From: an alpha proteobacterium L41A
Lineage (GTDB): Bacteria > Pseudomonadota > Alphaproteobacteria > Caulobacterales > Caulobacteraceae
Assembly (NCBI GenBank): GCA_000335735.1
Contig: AMYY01000030.1
Location: 1 to 33,808, forward strand
Length of the DNA stretch: 33,808 bases
Reading direction: 5' to 3'
The notes beneath the pieces were generated by a model. It had not been told where the DNA came from. It saw only the letters and a list, made by a program, of their open reading frames with translations, and did not search any database. The translations under genes and the position numbers were made by a program. Shown here in pieces: positions 28,059 through 33,808 of the stretch (its first letter is position 1; the number at the start of each line of letters is the position of its first letter).

Positions 28059-29957
28059 TCAGGCCTTGGGCTTGCCCTTGAATCCATCCTTTTTGAAGCC
28101 CGGCTTGGCCTTGAAGGGCTTCTTGGCATAGGGCTTCTCGCCCGAGGCGTTCGAGCGCGGATTGGCGCCGCCATCGTTCTTCGGCGCCCAAGGCTTCTTC
28201 TTGAACGGCGGGCGGGCGTCGCCCTCGCCGCCGTCGGCGCGCTTGTCGGGCGTCTTCTTAAAGGGACGATCGCCGTCCTCGCGCGGCTTGCCGGCGAAAC
28301 GACTGGCCTTCATCGAGCCGGGCGTCGGGGCTTCCGACGGTGTGATCTTCACCTCGTCCTTGGAGGCGGCGACGGCTTCACGGAAGGCCTTCTCGTGGGT
28401 CTTGGCGACCTCGAACCGCGTCTCTTCGGGGAAGGTGCGGATGGCGCCAATCTGGGGCTTGGAAATGCCGCCGATGCGGCAGATCAGCGGGATCAGCCAT
28501 TTGGGGTCGGCGTTCTTGTTGCGGCCCACGTCCAGACGGAACCAGACCACGTCGTCGGCGCCCAGGCGCTCGCCCGGCCAAGGCTGGGCCGCCGTGCCGT
28601 CATCGTTGCGGACCATGCGATCGCGCCTGGCCGGACCGCGATCCGAACCCGGATCGGACAGTTCTTCCGGCGCCGGCTGTTCCTTGCGCAGCAGGCGCAC
28701 CAGGGCGGCGGCGATTTCGTCGGGCGTGCGCTCGGCGATCATCCGCTTGGCGACGACCATGTCCTCGTCCGAGACCTCGGCCTCGAAGTGCGACGGCGAC
28801 AGCAGGCGATCCTGGTCGGCCTTGCGGATTTCGTCGAAGGTCGGGGCGCCGGTCCAGACGGCGTCGATGCCGGCCTCGTCCATCAGCCGCTCGGCCTTGC
28901 GGCGGCGCGAGTGCGGAACCAGCATGACCGAGATGCCCTTCTTGCCCGCCCGGCCCGTCCGGCCCGAGCGGTGCAGCAGGCCGGCGCGGTTCATCGGCAG
29001 TTCGGCGTGAATGACCAGACCCAGGTCCGGCAGGTCCAGACCGCGCGCGGCCACGTCGGTGGCGACGCAGACGCGGGCGCGGCCGTCACGCAGCGACTGA
29101 AGCGCGTCGGTGCGCTCGCGCTGACCCATTTCGCCCGACAGGCTGACGGAAGAGAAGCCGCGCTCCAGCAGCGACGACTGCAGGTGACGCACACTGTCGC
29201 GGGTCGAGCAGAAGACCATGGCGCGCGGCGCCTCGAACCAGCGCAGGGTATTGACCACCGCGTGCTCGATCTCGTTGGGCGCGATACGATAGGCGCGGTA
29301 TTCGATGTCGGCGTGCTGGCGCGTCTTGTCGGTCGCGTCGATGCGGACCGCGTCCTTCTGATAGCGTTTGGCCAGGGTGGCGATGTCGCGCGCGATGGTC
29401 GCCGAGAACAGCAGGGTGCGGCGCTCGGCCGGCGCCTGGTCCAGGATGTGCTCCAGGTCCTCGCGGAAGCCCATGTCGAGCATCTCGTCGGCCTCATCGA
29501 GGACGGCGACCTTCAGCTCGGACAGGTTCAGATTGCCCCGGTCGATGTGGTCCTTCAGGCGGCCGGGCGTGCCGACGACGATGTGGACGCCGAAGCCGAG
29601 GGCGCGGCCTTCACGACGCGCATCCATGCCGCCGACGCAGGTGGCGATCTTGGCGCCGGCGTCGGCGTACAGCCACTGCAGCTCGGCCGCGACCTGCATG
29701 GCCAGTTCCCGCGTGGGCGCGATGGCCAGGCAGAGCGGCGCGCCGCCGGGGCCGAAGATCGGCTTGTCGCCCAGCAGGGTCGGCGCAGCGGCCAGACCAA
29801 AGGCCACGGTCTTGCCCGAGCCCGTCTGGGCCGAGACCAGCAGGTCGCGATCCGCATGCTCCGCCTCCAGCACGGCGGCCTGAACCGGAGTGGGTTCGGC
29901 ATAGCCCTTGTTGATCAGGGCGCGGTCGAGCGCGGGATGGACGGCGGGAAAGGGCAT
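28059..29957 (-). CDS. DEAD-box ATP-dependent RNA helicase with DbpA-type RNA-binding domain
   Basis: The 632-aa protein has the full helicase core. The Q motif region is YAEPTPVQAAVL, motif I is AQTGSGKT, Ia is PTRELAMQ, Ib is TPGRL, II is DEAD, III is SAT, and IV-VI include VFCSTRDSV, VATDVAARGLDLP and HRSGRTGRAG. After about residue 470 comes a DbpA/CsdA-type domain (VWFRLDVGRNKNADPKWLIP, then GGISKPQIGAI). The tail is rich in Lys, Pro, Phe and Gly and probably disordered. Such enzymes remodel ribosomal and other RNA, often with a cold-related role. The ATG at 29957 follows an AGGTTTCCT stretch. The 5' leader has strong hairpins, and the gene is divergent from a small flagellar-like gene. 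Confidence 0.93.
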   Translation of the reverse strand: MPFPAVHPALDRALINKGYAEPTPVQAAVLEAEHADRDLLVSAQTGSGKTVAFGLAAAPTLLGDKPIFGPGGAPLCLAIAPTRELAMQVAAELQWLYADAGAKIATCVGGMDARREGRALGFGVHIVVGTPGRLKDHIDRGNLNLSELKVAVLDEADEMLDMGFREDLEHILDQAPAERRTLLFSATIARDIATLAKRYQKDAVRIDATDKTRQHADIEYRAYRIAPNEIEHAVVNTLRWFEAPRAMVFCSTRDSVRHLQSSLLERGFSSVSLSGEMGQRERTDALQSLRDGRARVCVATDVAARGLDLPDLGLVIHAELPMNRAGLLHRSGRTGRAGKKGISVMLVPHSRRRKAERLMDEAGIDAVWTGAPTFDEIRKADQDRLLSPSHFEAEVSDEDMVVAKRMIAERTPDEIAAALVRLLRKEQPAPEELSDPGSDRGPARRDRMVRNDDGTAAQPWPGERLGADDVVWFRLDVGRNKNADPKWLIPLICRIGGISKPQIGAIRTFPEETRFEVAKTHEKAFREAVAASKDEVKITPSEAPTPGSMKASRFAGKPREDGDRPFKKTPDKRADGGEGDARPPFKKKPWAPKNDGGANPRSNASGEKPYAKKPFKAKPGFKKDGFKGKPKA

Positions 29958-29983
29958 AGGAAACCTGGGACAACGGACAAGGG

Positions 29984-30033
29984 CGGTCGCCGAAACGACC
30001 GCGCCCGGCCGAGGTCAGACCTCAGGCCGGGCG
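29984..30033 (-). promoter_or_regulatory. Two adjacent hairpins in the 5' leader of the RNA helicase gene
   Basis: GGTCG/CGACC form a 7-bp stem (29983-30002, loop of six bases). Next to it CGCCCGGCC (30002-30010) pairs with GGCCGGGCG (30025-30033), with GAGGTC/GACCTC inside. The pair lies 27-76 bases before the helicase start. It may block or stabilise the leader, as in cold-regulated helicase messages, or act as an attenuator. Confidence 0.5.
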
Positions 30034-30098
30034 AATGATGGCGCTCTATACATCAATAAGGGCGCAAGCGGGGCGGAAAACGGCGTTCACCCTGTTCC

Positions 30099-30119
30099 TT
30101 CAGGCGACGTTGACCTGAA
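30099..30119. promoter_or_regulatory. Dyad TTCAGG-N9-CCTGAA before the small flagellar-like gene
   Basis: The 6-bp arms 30099-30104 and 30114-30119 are perfect inverted copies with a 9-base spacer containing GTTGA. The site lies 45 bp before the start codon. It is a plausible operator, but its size alone could arise by chance. Confidence 0.35.
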
Positions 30120-30163
30120 AGACGCAGTCTGGCGATCGAACCCACCGCGTCCGGAGCTTCGCC

Positions 30164-30373
30164 ATGCAAGCGCTTTCTATCGCCGCCGCCGGAATGATGA
30201 CGGCGCAGAACCGGTTCGACAACAGCGCGCGTCGCACCGCGACCGCGCCGCTGGACAATCTCGCCGAGGGAACCGTGGAACGGATCCAGGCCAAGACCGC
30301 CTTCAGCGCCAACGCCGCCGTTCTGCGCACCGCCGACGACATGACCGGCACGCTGCTGGACATGCTGGCCTGA
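30164..30373 (+). CDS. Miniature flagellar basal-body-rod-like protein (69 aa)
   Basis: The product begins MQALSIAAAGMMTAQNRFDN, which matches the N-terminal helix of flagellar rod and hook proteins (FlgB/FlgC/FlgG type). It ends with FSANAAVLRTADDMTGTLLD, matching their C-terminal helix. The large middle domain is missing: only about 20 residues separate the two. The usual NxANxxT motif after the first helix has become NSARRTAT. A GGAG site precedes the ATG at 30164, so it appears expressed. Short rod-like proteins of this kind are seen in Caulobacterales. Its stop lies in the palindrome TGAAGCTTCA that also holds the stop of the convergent HxlR gene. It may be a real minimal protein or a reduced remnant. 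Confidence 0.7.
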   Translation: MQALSIAAAGMMTAQNRFDNSARRTATAPLDNLAEGTVERIQAKTAFSANAAVLRTADDMTGTLLDMLA

Positions 30374-30377
30374 AGCT

Positions 30378-31061
30378 TCAGACCGGCGCCTTCTCCGGCA
30401 GGTTGAAGAAGCCGACGAAGCGGTCAAACACGGCCCGGTCGCCGGTCAGGGTCATCAGGTCGTCAGCCTCGAAGGCGGCGGGCGGAACCTTGCCGTAGAC
30501 GCAGGCCGCGACCAGCGGCGGTTGGGTCGCCAGCACCACGTCGGCGGCGTCCGTGGCGCCGCGGCGGGTCGTGATCGTCCCCTTCTCGATCTGAACGACA
30601 AAAGGTTCGTCGCCGAAGACGAAGCCGACGGTCATCGCTGCGTCCCCGGCCAGGGCCGCATCGAACATGGTCTCGAACGACATCATGATGGACACGGCGC
30701 TGAGCGGCAGGGTCGGGTCGTGGCGGGGCGAGCGCGCGGCCCAGCCGCCCAGGAGCATGAAGACCGGCTTGATCTCGTATCCCCACGGCGTCAGCTCATA
30801 GACCTGGACCGAGGCGGGCGGCGGCAGCTTGCGGCGGGTGACGATGCCCGAAGCCTCCAGCCCCTCCAGCCGCTGAGTCAGCACGTTGGCGGAAATGCCG
30901 TGCAGATCCTTTCTCATATCACCGAACCGACGTGGCCCCATCATCAGTTCGCGGATCACCAGCAGGGCCCAGCGCTCGCCGATCAGGTCAAGTCCGTGCG
31001 CGGCGCCGCAAGCATCATGGTATTTTCGGCCAGCCTTATCAGTTATCTTTTCTAACTTCAT
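30378..31061 (-). CDS. HxlR-family transcriptional regulator with C-terminal SCP2-like domain
   Basis: The 227-aa protein begins with the HxlR winged helix: the Cys-containing LGA-type stretch YHDACGAAHGLDLIGERWAL, then LVIRELMMGPRRFGDMRKDL, GISANVLTQRLEGLEASGIV and YELTPWGYEIKPVF. The C-terminal part (about 115-225) resembles an SCP2-type sterol-carrier fold (MMSFETMFDAAL, EPFVVQIEKGTITT, ADVVLATQPPLVAACVYG), a pairing seen in other HxlR-like regulators. The conserved Cys may sense oxidants or electrophiles. It is divergent from a four-gene operon and probably represses it. The start ATG at 31061 has no evident ribosome site and overlaps a candidate operator. Confidence 0.88.
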   Translation of the reverse strand: MKLEKITDKAGRKYHDACGAAHGLDLIGERWALLVIRELMMGPRRFGDMRKDLHGISANVLTQRLEGLEASGIVTRRKLPPPASVQVYELTPWGYEIKPVFMLLGGWAARSPRHDPTLPLSAVSIMMSFETMFDAALAGDAAMTVGFVFGDEPFVVQIEKGTITTRRGATDAADVVLATQPPLVAACVYGKVPPAAFEADDLMTLTGDRAVFDRFVGFFNLPEKAPV

Positions 31062-31071
31062 AGTTGACTAT
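31060..31071. promoter_or_regulatory. Dyad ATAGT-TG-ACTAT overlapping the HxlR start codon
   Basis: Five-base perfect arms with a 2-bp spacer lie in an AT-rich island (31037-31080) between the divergent HxlR and VOC genes. Its size and place fit autoregulation by the winged-helix regulator. Confidence 0.5.
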
Positions 31072-31116
31072 CGTAATCATTGGAGTCAGGTTTCGCAAAT
31101 AACGAGAGGAAACGCC

Positions 31117-31560
31117 GTGGCCCAGCTGATTTTCATCAACCTGCCGGTCGCCGACCTGCCCCGATCAATCGCCTTCTACGAAGCGGTCGGCGCGACCAGG
31201 AACCCGATGTTCAGCGACGACACAGCCGCCTGTATGGTGGTGTCGGACGTGATCCACGTCATGCTGCTGACCCACGACAAATGGCGCACCTTCACCGACC
31301 GGGCGATCCCCGACGCCCATGCCTCGGCGCAGGTTCTTCTGTGCCTTTCCAAGGACAGTCGTGAAGCCGTCGACGCCGTGACCGACAAGGCCGCAGCGGC
31401 CGGCGGCGCCATCGACCCGACCCCGACCCAGGACCACGGGTTCATGTATGGCCGCAGCTATGCCGATCCGGACGGCCATATCTGGGAAGTCATGTGGATG
31501 GACCCGGCTGCCGTCGCCGCCGGTCCCGAAGCCTTCGCCGCCGACGCCATGGTGTCGTGA
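31117..31560 (+). CDS. VOC (glyoxalase/bleomycin-resistance-like) family protein
   Basis: The 147-aa protein has the two halves of a VOC fold: LIFINLPVADLPRSIAFYEA at the start, and DPDGHIWEVMWMDP near the end, where the Glu and upstream His are typical metal ligands. It begins with a GTG at 31117 behind the site GAGAGGA. The stop TGA overlaps the ATG of the next gene (TGATG). It is first in an operon of four small genes and is divergent from the HxlR regulator. VOC proteins bind metal ions and small electrophiles; the substrate is unknown. Confidence 0.9.
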   Translation: MAQLIFINLPVADLPRSIAFYEAVGATRNPMFSDDTAACMVVSDVIHVMLLTHDKWRTFTDRAIPDAHASAQVLLCLSKDSREAVDAVTDKAAAAGGAIDPTPTQDHGFMYGRSYADPDGHIWEVMWMDPAAVAAGPEAFAADAMVS

Positions 31561-32021
31561 TGGCGGACGTTCGCGAACTGAGCATCAGCCGTCTGATCAA
31601 GGCCTCGCCGGAGACGGTGTGGAAAATCTACACCGAGCGCACCGGCGAGTGGTTCTGCCCCCGCCCCTGGACGACGCCGGTCGTGGATTGGGACCTGCGC
31701 GTCGGCGGGCGGGCCAATGTCGAAATGGCCTCGCCGGAAGGCGAGCGGCATCCCTATTCCGGCGTGTTTCTGGAGGTGGTTCCCGGCCGCAAACTGGTCT
31801 CGACCGGGGCCTTCACCGAGGGCTGGGTTCCGCAGGCCGGCGACATGAACTTCGTGCGCATCGACACCTTCGAGCCCGAGGCCGGCGGAACCCGCTATAC
31901 CGCCACCGCCCGGCATTGGGACGAAAAGGCCGCCGAAACCCACAAGGCCATGGGCTTCGAACAGGGCTGGGGCGCCGTCGCCGATCAACTGGCGGCGCTG
32001 GCGGAAGGAGATGCGGCATGA
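31560..32021 (+). CDS. SRPBCC/AHSA1 family protein
   Basis: The 153-aa protein has the START-like helix-grip pattern: LSISRLIKASPETVWKIYTE at the N-terminus, WDLRVGGRANVEMASPEGER, the PYSGVFLEVVPGRKLV core, then FVRIDTFEPEAGGTRYTATA, and a final long helix HWDEKAAETHKAMGFEQGWG. Such proteins bind hydrophobic ligands and often sit beside HxlR or ArsR regulators. Its ATG overlaps the upstream VOC stop and its TGA overlaps the next ATG, so it is the middle of a tightly coupled operon. Ligand unknown. Confidence 0.92.
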   Translation: MADVRELSISRLIKASPETVWKIYTERTGEWFCPRPWTTPVVDWDLRVGGRANVEMASPEGERHPYSGVFLEVVPGRKLVSTGAFTEGWVPQAGDMNFVRIDTFEPEAGGTRYTATARHWDEKAAETHKAMGFEQGWGAVADQLAALAEGDAA

Positions 32022-32500
32022 GCGACAAAGTCATCCCCTGCCTGTGGTTCGACGGCGACGCCGAGGCCGCGACCGCCTTCTATGTCAGCCTGCTGCCCGA
32101 CAGCCGCATCACCGCCGTCAACCGATCGCCGGTCGATACGCCCTCCGGCCCTGAAGGCTCGGTTCTGACGGTGCAGTTCGTGCTGGCGGGTCGTGCGTAT
32201 CTGGCGCTGAACGGCGGACCGAACTTTCGCTTCACCGAGGCCGTCTCCTTCATGGTGATGACCGAGGATCAGGCCGAGACGGACCGGCTGTGGGACGCCC
32301 TGCTCGCCGACGGCGGCAGCGAGAATGCCTGCGGCTGGCTGAAGGACCGCTGGGGCCTGTCATGGCAGATCACGCCTCGCCGCCTGATGGAACTGACCAC
32401 CGATCCGAACCCCGCGCGCGCCAAGGCCGCCATGCAGGCCATGATGGGCATGATCAAGATCGACATCGCGGCGCTGGACCGCGCCGTCGCCGACGTTTGA
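32018..32500 (+). CDS. PhnB-like VOC family protein (3-demethylubiquinone methyltransferase-type domain)
   Basis: The 160-aa product starts KVIPCLWFDGDAEAATAFYV and has SPVDTPSGPEGSVLTVQFVL, then LNGGPNFRFTEAVSFMV, and the Trp/Gly-rich CGWLKDRWGLSWQITPRRL. This matches the PhnB branch of the VOC superfamily, often named after a 3-demethylubiquinone methyltransferase but without demonstrated methyltransferase activity. It overlaps the SRPBCC stop (ATGA) and has a GGAAGGAG ribosome site. Function is unknown beyond its place in the operon. Confidence 0.9.
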   Translation: MSDKVIPCLWFDGDAEAATAFYVSLLPDSRITAVNRSPVDTPSGPEGSVLTVQFVLAGRAYLALNGGPNFRFTEAVSFMVMTEDQAETDRLWDALLADGGSENACGWLKDRWGLSWQITPRRLMELTTDPNPARAKAAMQAMMGMIKIDIAALDRAVADV

Positions 32501-32522
32501 ATCCAGAAAGAGGAGACGACCG

Positions 32523-32876
32523 ATGACCTATGTGACCGGCTTCCTGACCCCCGTGAAAACCGAGGACAAGGCGCGCTACGTCAAGTCCGCCGAGGCCTCC
32601 TGGCCCCTGTTTCAGAAATACGGCGCCCTGTCGCAGGTCGAGACCTGGGGCGAGGACGTGCCGGACGGCAAGCTGACCAGCTTTCCCATGGCGGTGAAGC
32701 TGCAGGAGGGCGAGGTCGTCGTCTTCTCCTGGGTGACCTGGCCCGACCGCGCCACCGCCGACGCCTGTTTCGGCAAGATGCAGGACGACCCCGACTTTGC
32801 GAATATGGACATGCCCTTCGACGGCAAGCGCATGATGTGGGGCGGGTTCAGCGTCGCCTTCGAAGGCAAGGCCTGA
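32523..32876 (+). CDS. DUF1428 family protein
   Basis: The 117-aa protein matches the DUF1428 pattern: YVTGFLTPVKTEDKARYVKS, EASWPLFQKYGALSQVETWG, then EVVVFSWVTWPDRATADACF, and the C-terminal FDGKRMMWGGFSVAFE. The fold is a dimeric alpha/beta-barrel. No function is established. The ATG at 32523 follows GAGGAGA, 22 bp after the PhnB-like gene, so it is probably the last operon gene. Confidence 0.92.
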   Translation: MTYVTGFLTPVKTEDKARYVKSAEASWPLFQKYGALSQVETWGEDVPDGKLTSFPMAVKLQEGEVVVFSWVTWPDRATADACFGKMQDDPDFANMDMPFDGKRMMWGGFSVAFEGKA

Positions 32877-32910
32877 TGCCCAGGCGGCGGGCTGGTTCGA
32901 ACGCAAATCG

Positions 32911-32929
32911 CCCTGACGCATTGTCAGGG
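32911..32929. terminator. Perfect 7-bp hairpin between the DUF1428 and ku genes
   Basis: CCCTGAC (32911-32917) and GTCAGGG (32923-32929) pair around loop GCATT, 34 bp after the DUF1428 stop and 16 bp before the ku start. There is no T-run. It may be a weak terminator or an operator or leader hairpin for ku. Confidence 0.45.
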
Positions 32930-32945
32930 ATCGAGGAGAACCGAC

Positions 32946-33808
32946 ATGGCCGCCCGCCCCACCTGGCAAGGACATCTGAAGCTGTCGCTGGTCACCTGTC
33001 CGGTGGCCCTCTACACGGCGACGACCAGCACGAACGACGTGCGGTTTCACCTGATCAATCCCGACACCAACAACCGCATCCGAATGGTGCCGACCGACCC
33101 GGACGCCGGGCCGGTCGAGCGCAGCGATCTGGTGCGCGGCTATGAGGTGTCCAAGGACGAATACGTCCTGTTCGACGACGCCGACTTCGACAAGGTGAAG
33201 CTGGAAAGCACCAAGACCATTTCGATCGATAAGTTCGTCGATGAGGACGACATCGACCGGCTCTATTGGGACGATCCCTTCTTCGTTGTCCCCGAGAAAG
33301 GCGCGGGCGTCGAAGCCTTCGCCGTCATCCGCGACGCCATGAAGAAACAGGGCAAGGTGGCGCTGGGCCAGTTGGTGTTGCGCGGCAAGGAGCGTCAGCT
33401 GGCGCTGGAGGTCCGGGGCAAGGGGCTGATCGCCTACACCCTGCGCGCCCATGACGAGGTGCGCGATTCCGACGAATACTTCGACGACATTCCGACGGTG
33501 AAGGCCGATCCCGACATGGTCGAGATCGCTGCACGCATCATCGGCCAGAAGGAGGCGGACTTCGACCCGACGGACTTCAAGGACGGCTACGACGACGCCC
33601 TGCGCGCGATGATCAAGGCCAAGTCCAAGGGCGGCAAGGGCGTGGTCGATGTCGTCGAACCCGACGACACCAATGTCATCGACCTGATGGCCGCGTTGCG
33701 GAACAGCCTGAAAGGCTCGGCGACGGGGACGAAGAAGCCAGCCGCCAAGAAGGCCCCGGCAAAGAAGGCGACGCCCAAGAAGGCTGCGGCAAAGAAGAAG
33801 ACAGCAGC
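32946..33808 (+). CDS. ku: Ku DNA-end-binding protein for non-homologous end joining (3' end outside window)
   Basis: The start ATG at 32946 has a GAGGAGA site. The visible 287 codons cover the whole bacterial Ku core: RPTWQGHLKLSLVTCPVALY, the DLVRGYEVSKDEYVLFDDAD segment, then ISIDKFVDEDDIDRLYWDDP, GKVALGQLVLRGKERQLALE and MVEIAARIIGQKEADFDP. From about residue 258 a low-complexity Lys/Ala/Pro tail begins and is still open at the window edge; such tails add DNA binding and contact LigD. A homodimeric Ku ring binds broken DNA ends and recruits the LigD ligase. A ligD gene is expected downstream, outside this window. Confidence 0.95.
   Translation, partial: MAARPTWQGHLKLSLVTCPVALYTATTSTNDVRFHLINPDTNNRIRMVPTDPDAGPVERSDLVRGYEVSKDEYVLFDDADFDKVKLESTKTISIDKFVDEDDIDRLYWDDPFFVVPEKGAGVEAFAVIRDAMKKQGKVALGQLVLRGKERQLALEVRGKGLIAYTLRAHDEVRDSDEYFDDIPTVKADPDMVEIAARIIGQKEADFDPTDFKDGYDDALRAMIKAKSKGGKGVVDVVEPDDTNVIDLMAALRNSLKGSATGTKKPAAKKAPAKKATPKKAAAKKKTA

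Noticed and set aside
27648..30038. Long open frame antisense to the DEAD-box helicase
   Set aside because: The helicase has all core motifs on the minus strand; the antisense product is rich in Arg, Gly, Val and Ala without domains.
1..33808. tRNA, rRNA, transposase, integrase or prophage genes
   Set aside because: I saw no tRNA-like cloverleaf, rRNA segment or recombinase motif in either strand; the codon and base composition look even across the window.

Overview
The window is one contiguous stretch of a high-GC chromosome that looks like an alphaproteobacterium of the Caulobacterales, most likely Brevundimonas or a close relative. The reasons are a PleC-like cell-cycle histidine kinase behind a perfect CtrA-type box (TTAA-N7-TTAA) with two GANTC sites, HWE-kinase phytochrome signalling, a DUF4168 protein, a VWA protein with a poly-proline linker, and GC-rich palindromic intergenic elements. 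I see no prophage, insertion sequence, integrase, CRISPR array, rRNA or tRNA. This is core-like chromosome with some accessory islets.

Layout. 1-3553: the end of a Gly-rich unknown protein, then a leftward series: a frameshifted YnfA-type membrane protein, a GIY-YIG domain protein whose stop overlaps the ynfA start, the tRNA methyltransferase TrmJ, and a secreted P1-nuclease-like enzyme. 3770-9566: a tandem DUF4168 protein, a Kef-type K+/H+ antiporter, an isocitrate lyase/PEP mutase family enzyme, a secreted VWA protein and a CBS-pair protein. 9642-16077 is a signalling block: an unknown 188-aa protein, the PleC-like kinase, and a divergent pair made of a PAS-HTH regulator and a bacteriophytochrome hybrid HWE kinase with a receiver domain. 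16116-18331: a thiolase and a flavin reductase fused to an alpha/beta-hydrolase-like N-terminus.

18413-22893 is the most interesting block. It holds all six families of the E. coli yjfIJKLMC locus: DUF2170, PspA/IM30, DUF2491, DUF350, DUF1190 lipoprotein and a glutathionylspermidine-synthase-like ATP-grasp ligase. They are rearranged into two divergent operons around a 138-bp promoter region. The DUF2170 protein carries an extra ribbon-helix-helix-like N-terminus that could make it the regulator. Together they look like an envelope or membrane-stress module combining a peptide/polyamine-type ligase, a PspA membrane scaffold, a small integral membrane protein and a lipoprotein.

22964-33808: a periplasmic three-repeat helical protein, DusA, an outer-membrane beta-barrel protein, a 3D-domain protein, a secreted protein with two PPC-like repeats, a DUF962/Mpo1-like membrane protein, a DEAD-box RNA helicase with a structured leader, a miniature flagellar-rod-like protein, an HxlR repressor divergent from a four-gene VOC/SRPBCC/VOC/DUF1428 operon, and the start of a Ku gene for non-homologous end joining that runs off the right edge.

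All assignments come from reading the sequence and recalling protein families. No database search was run.
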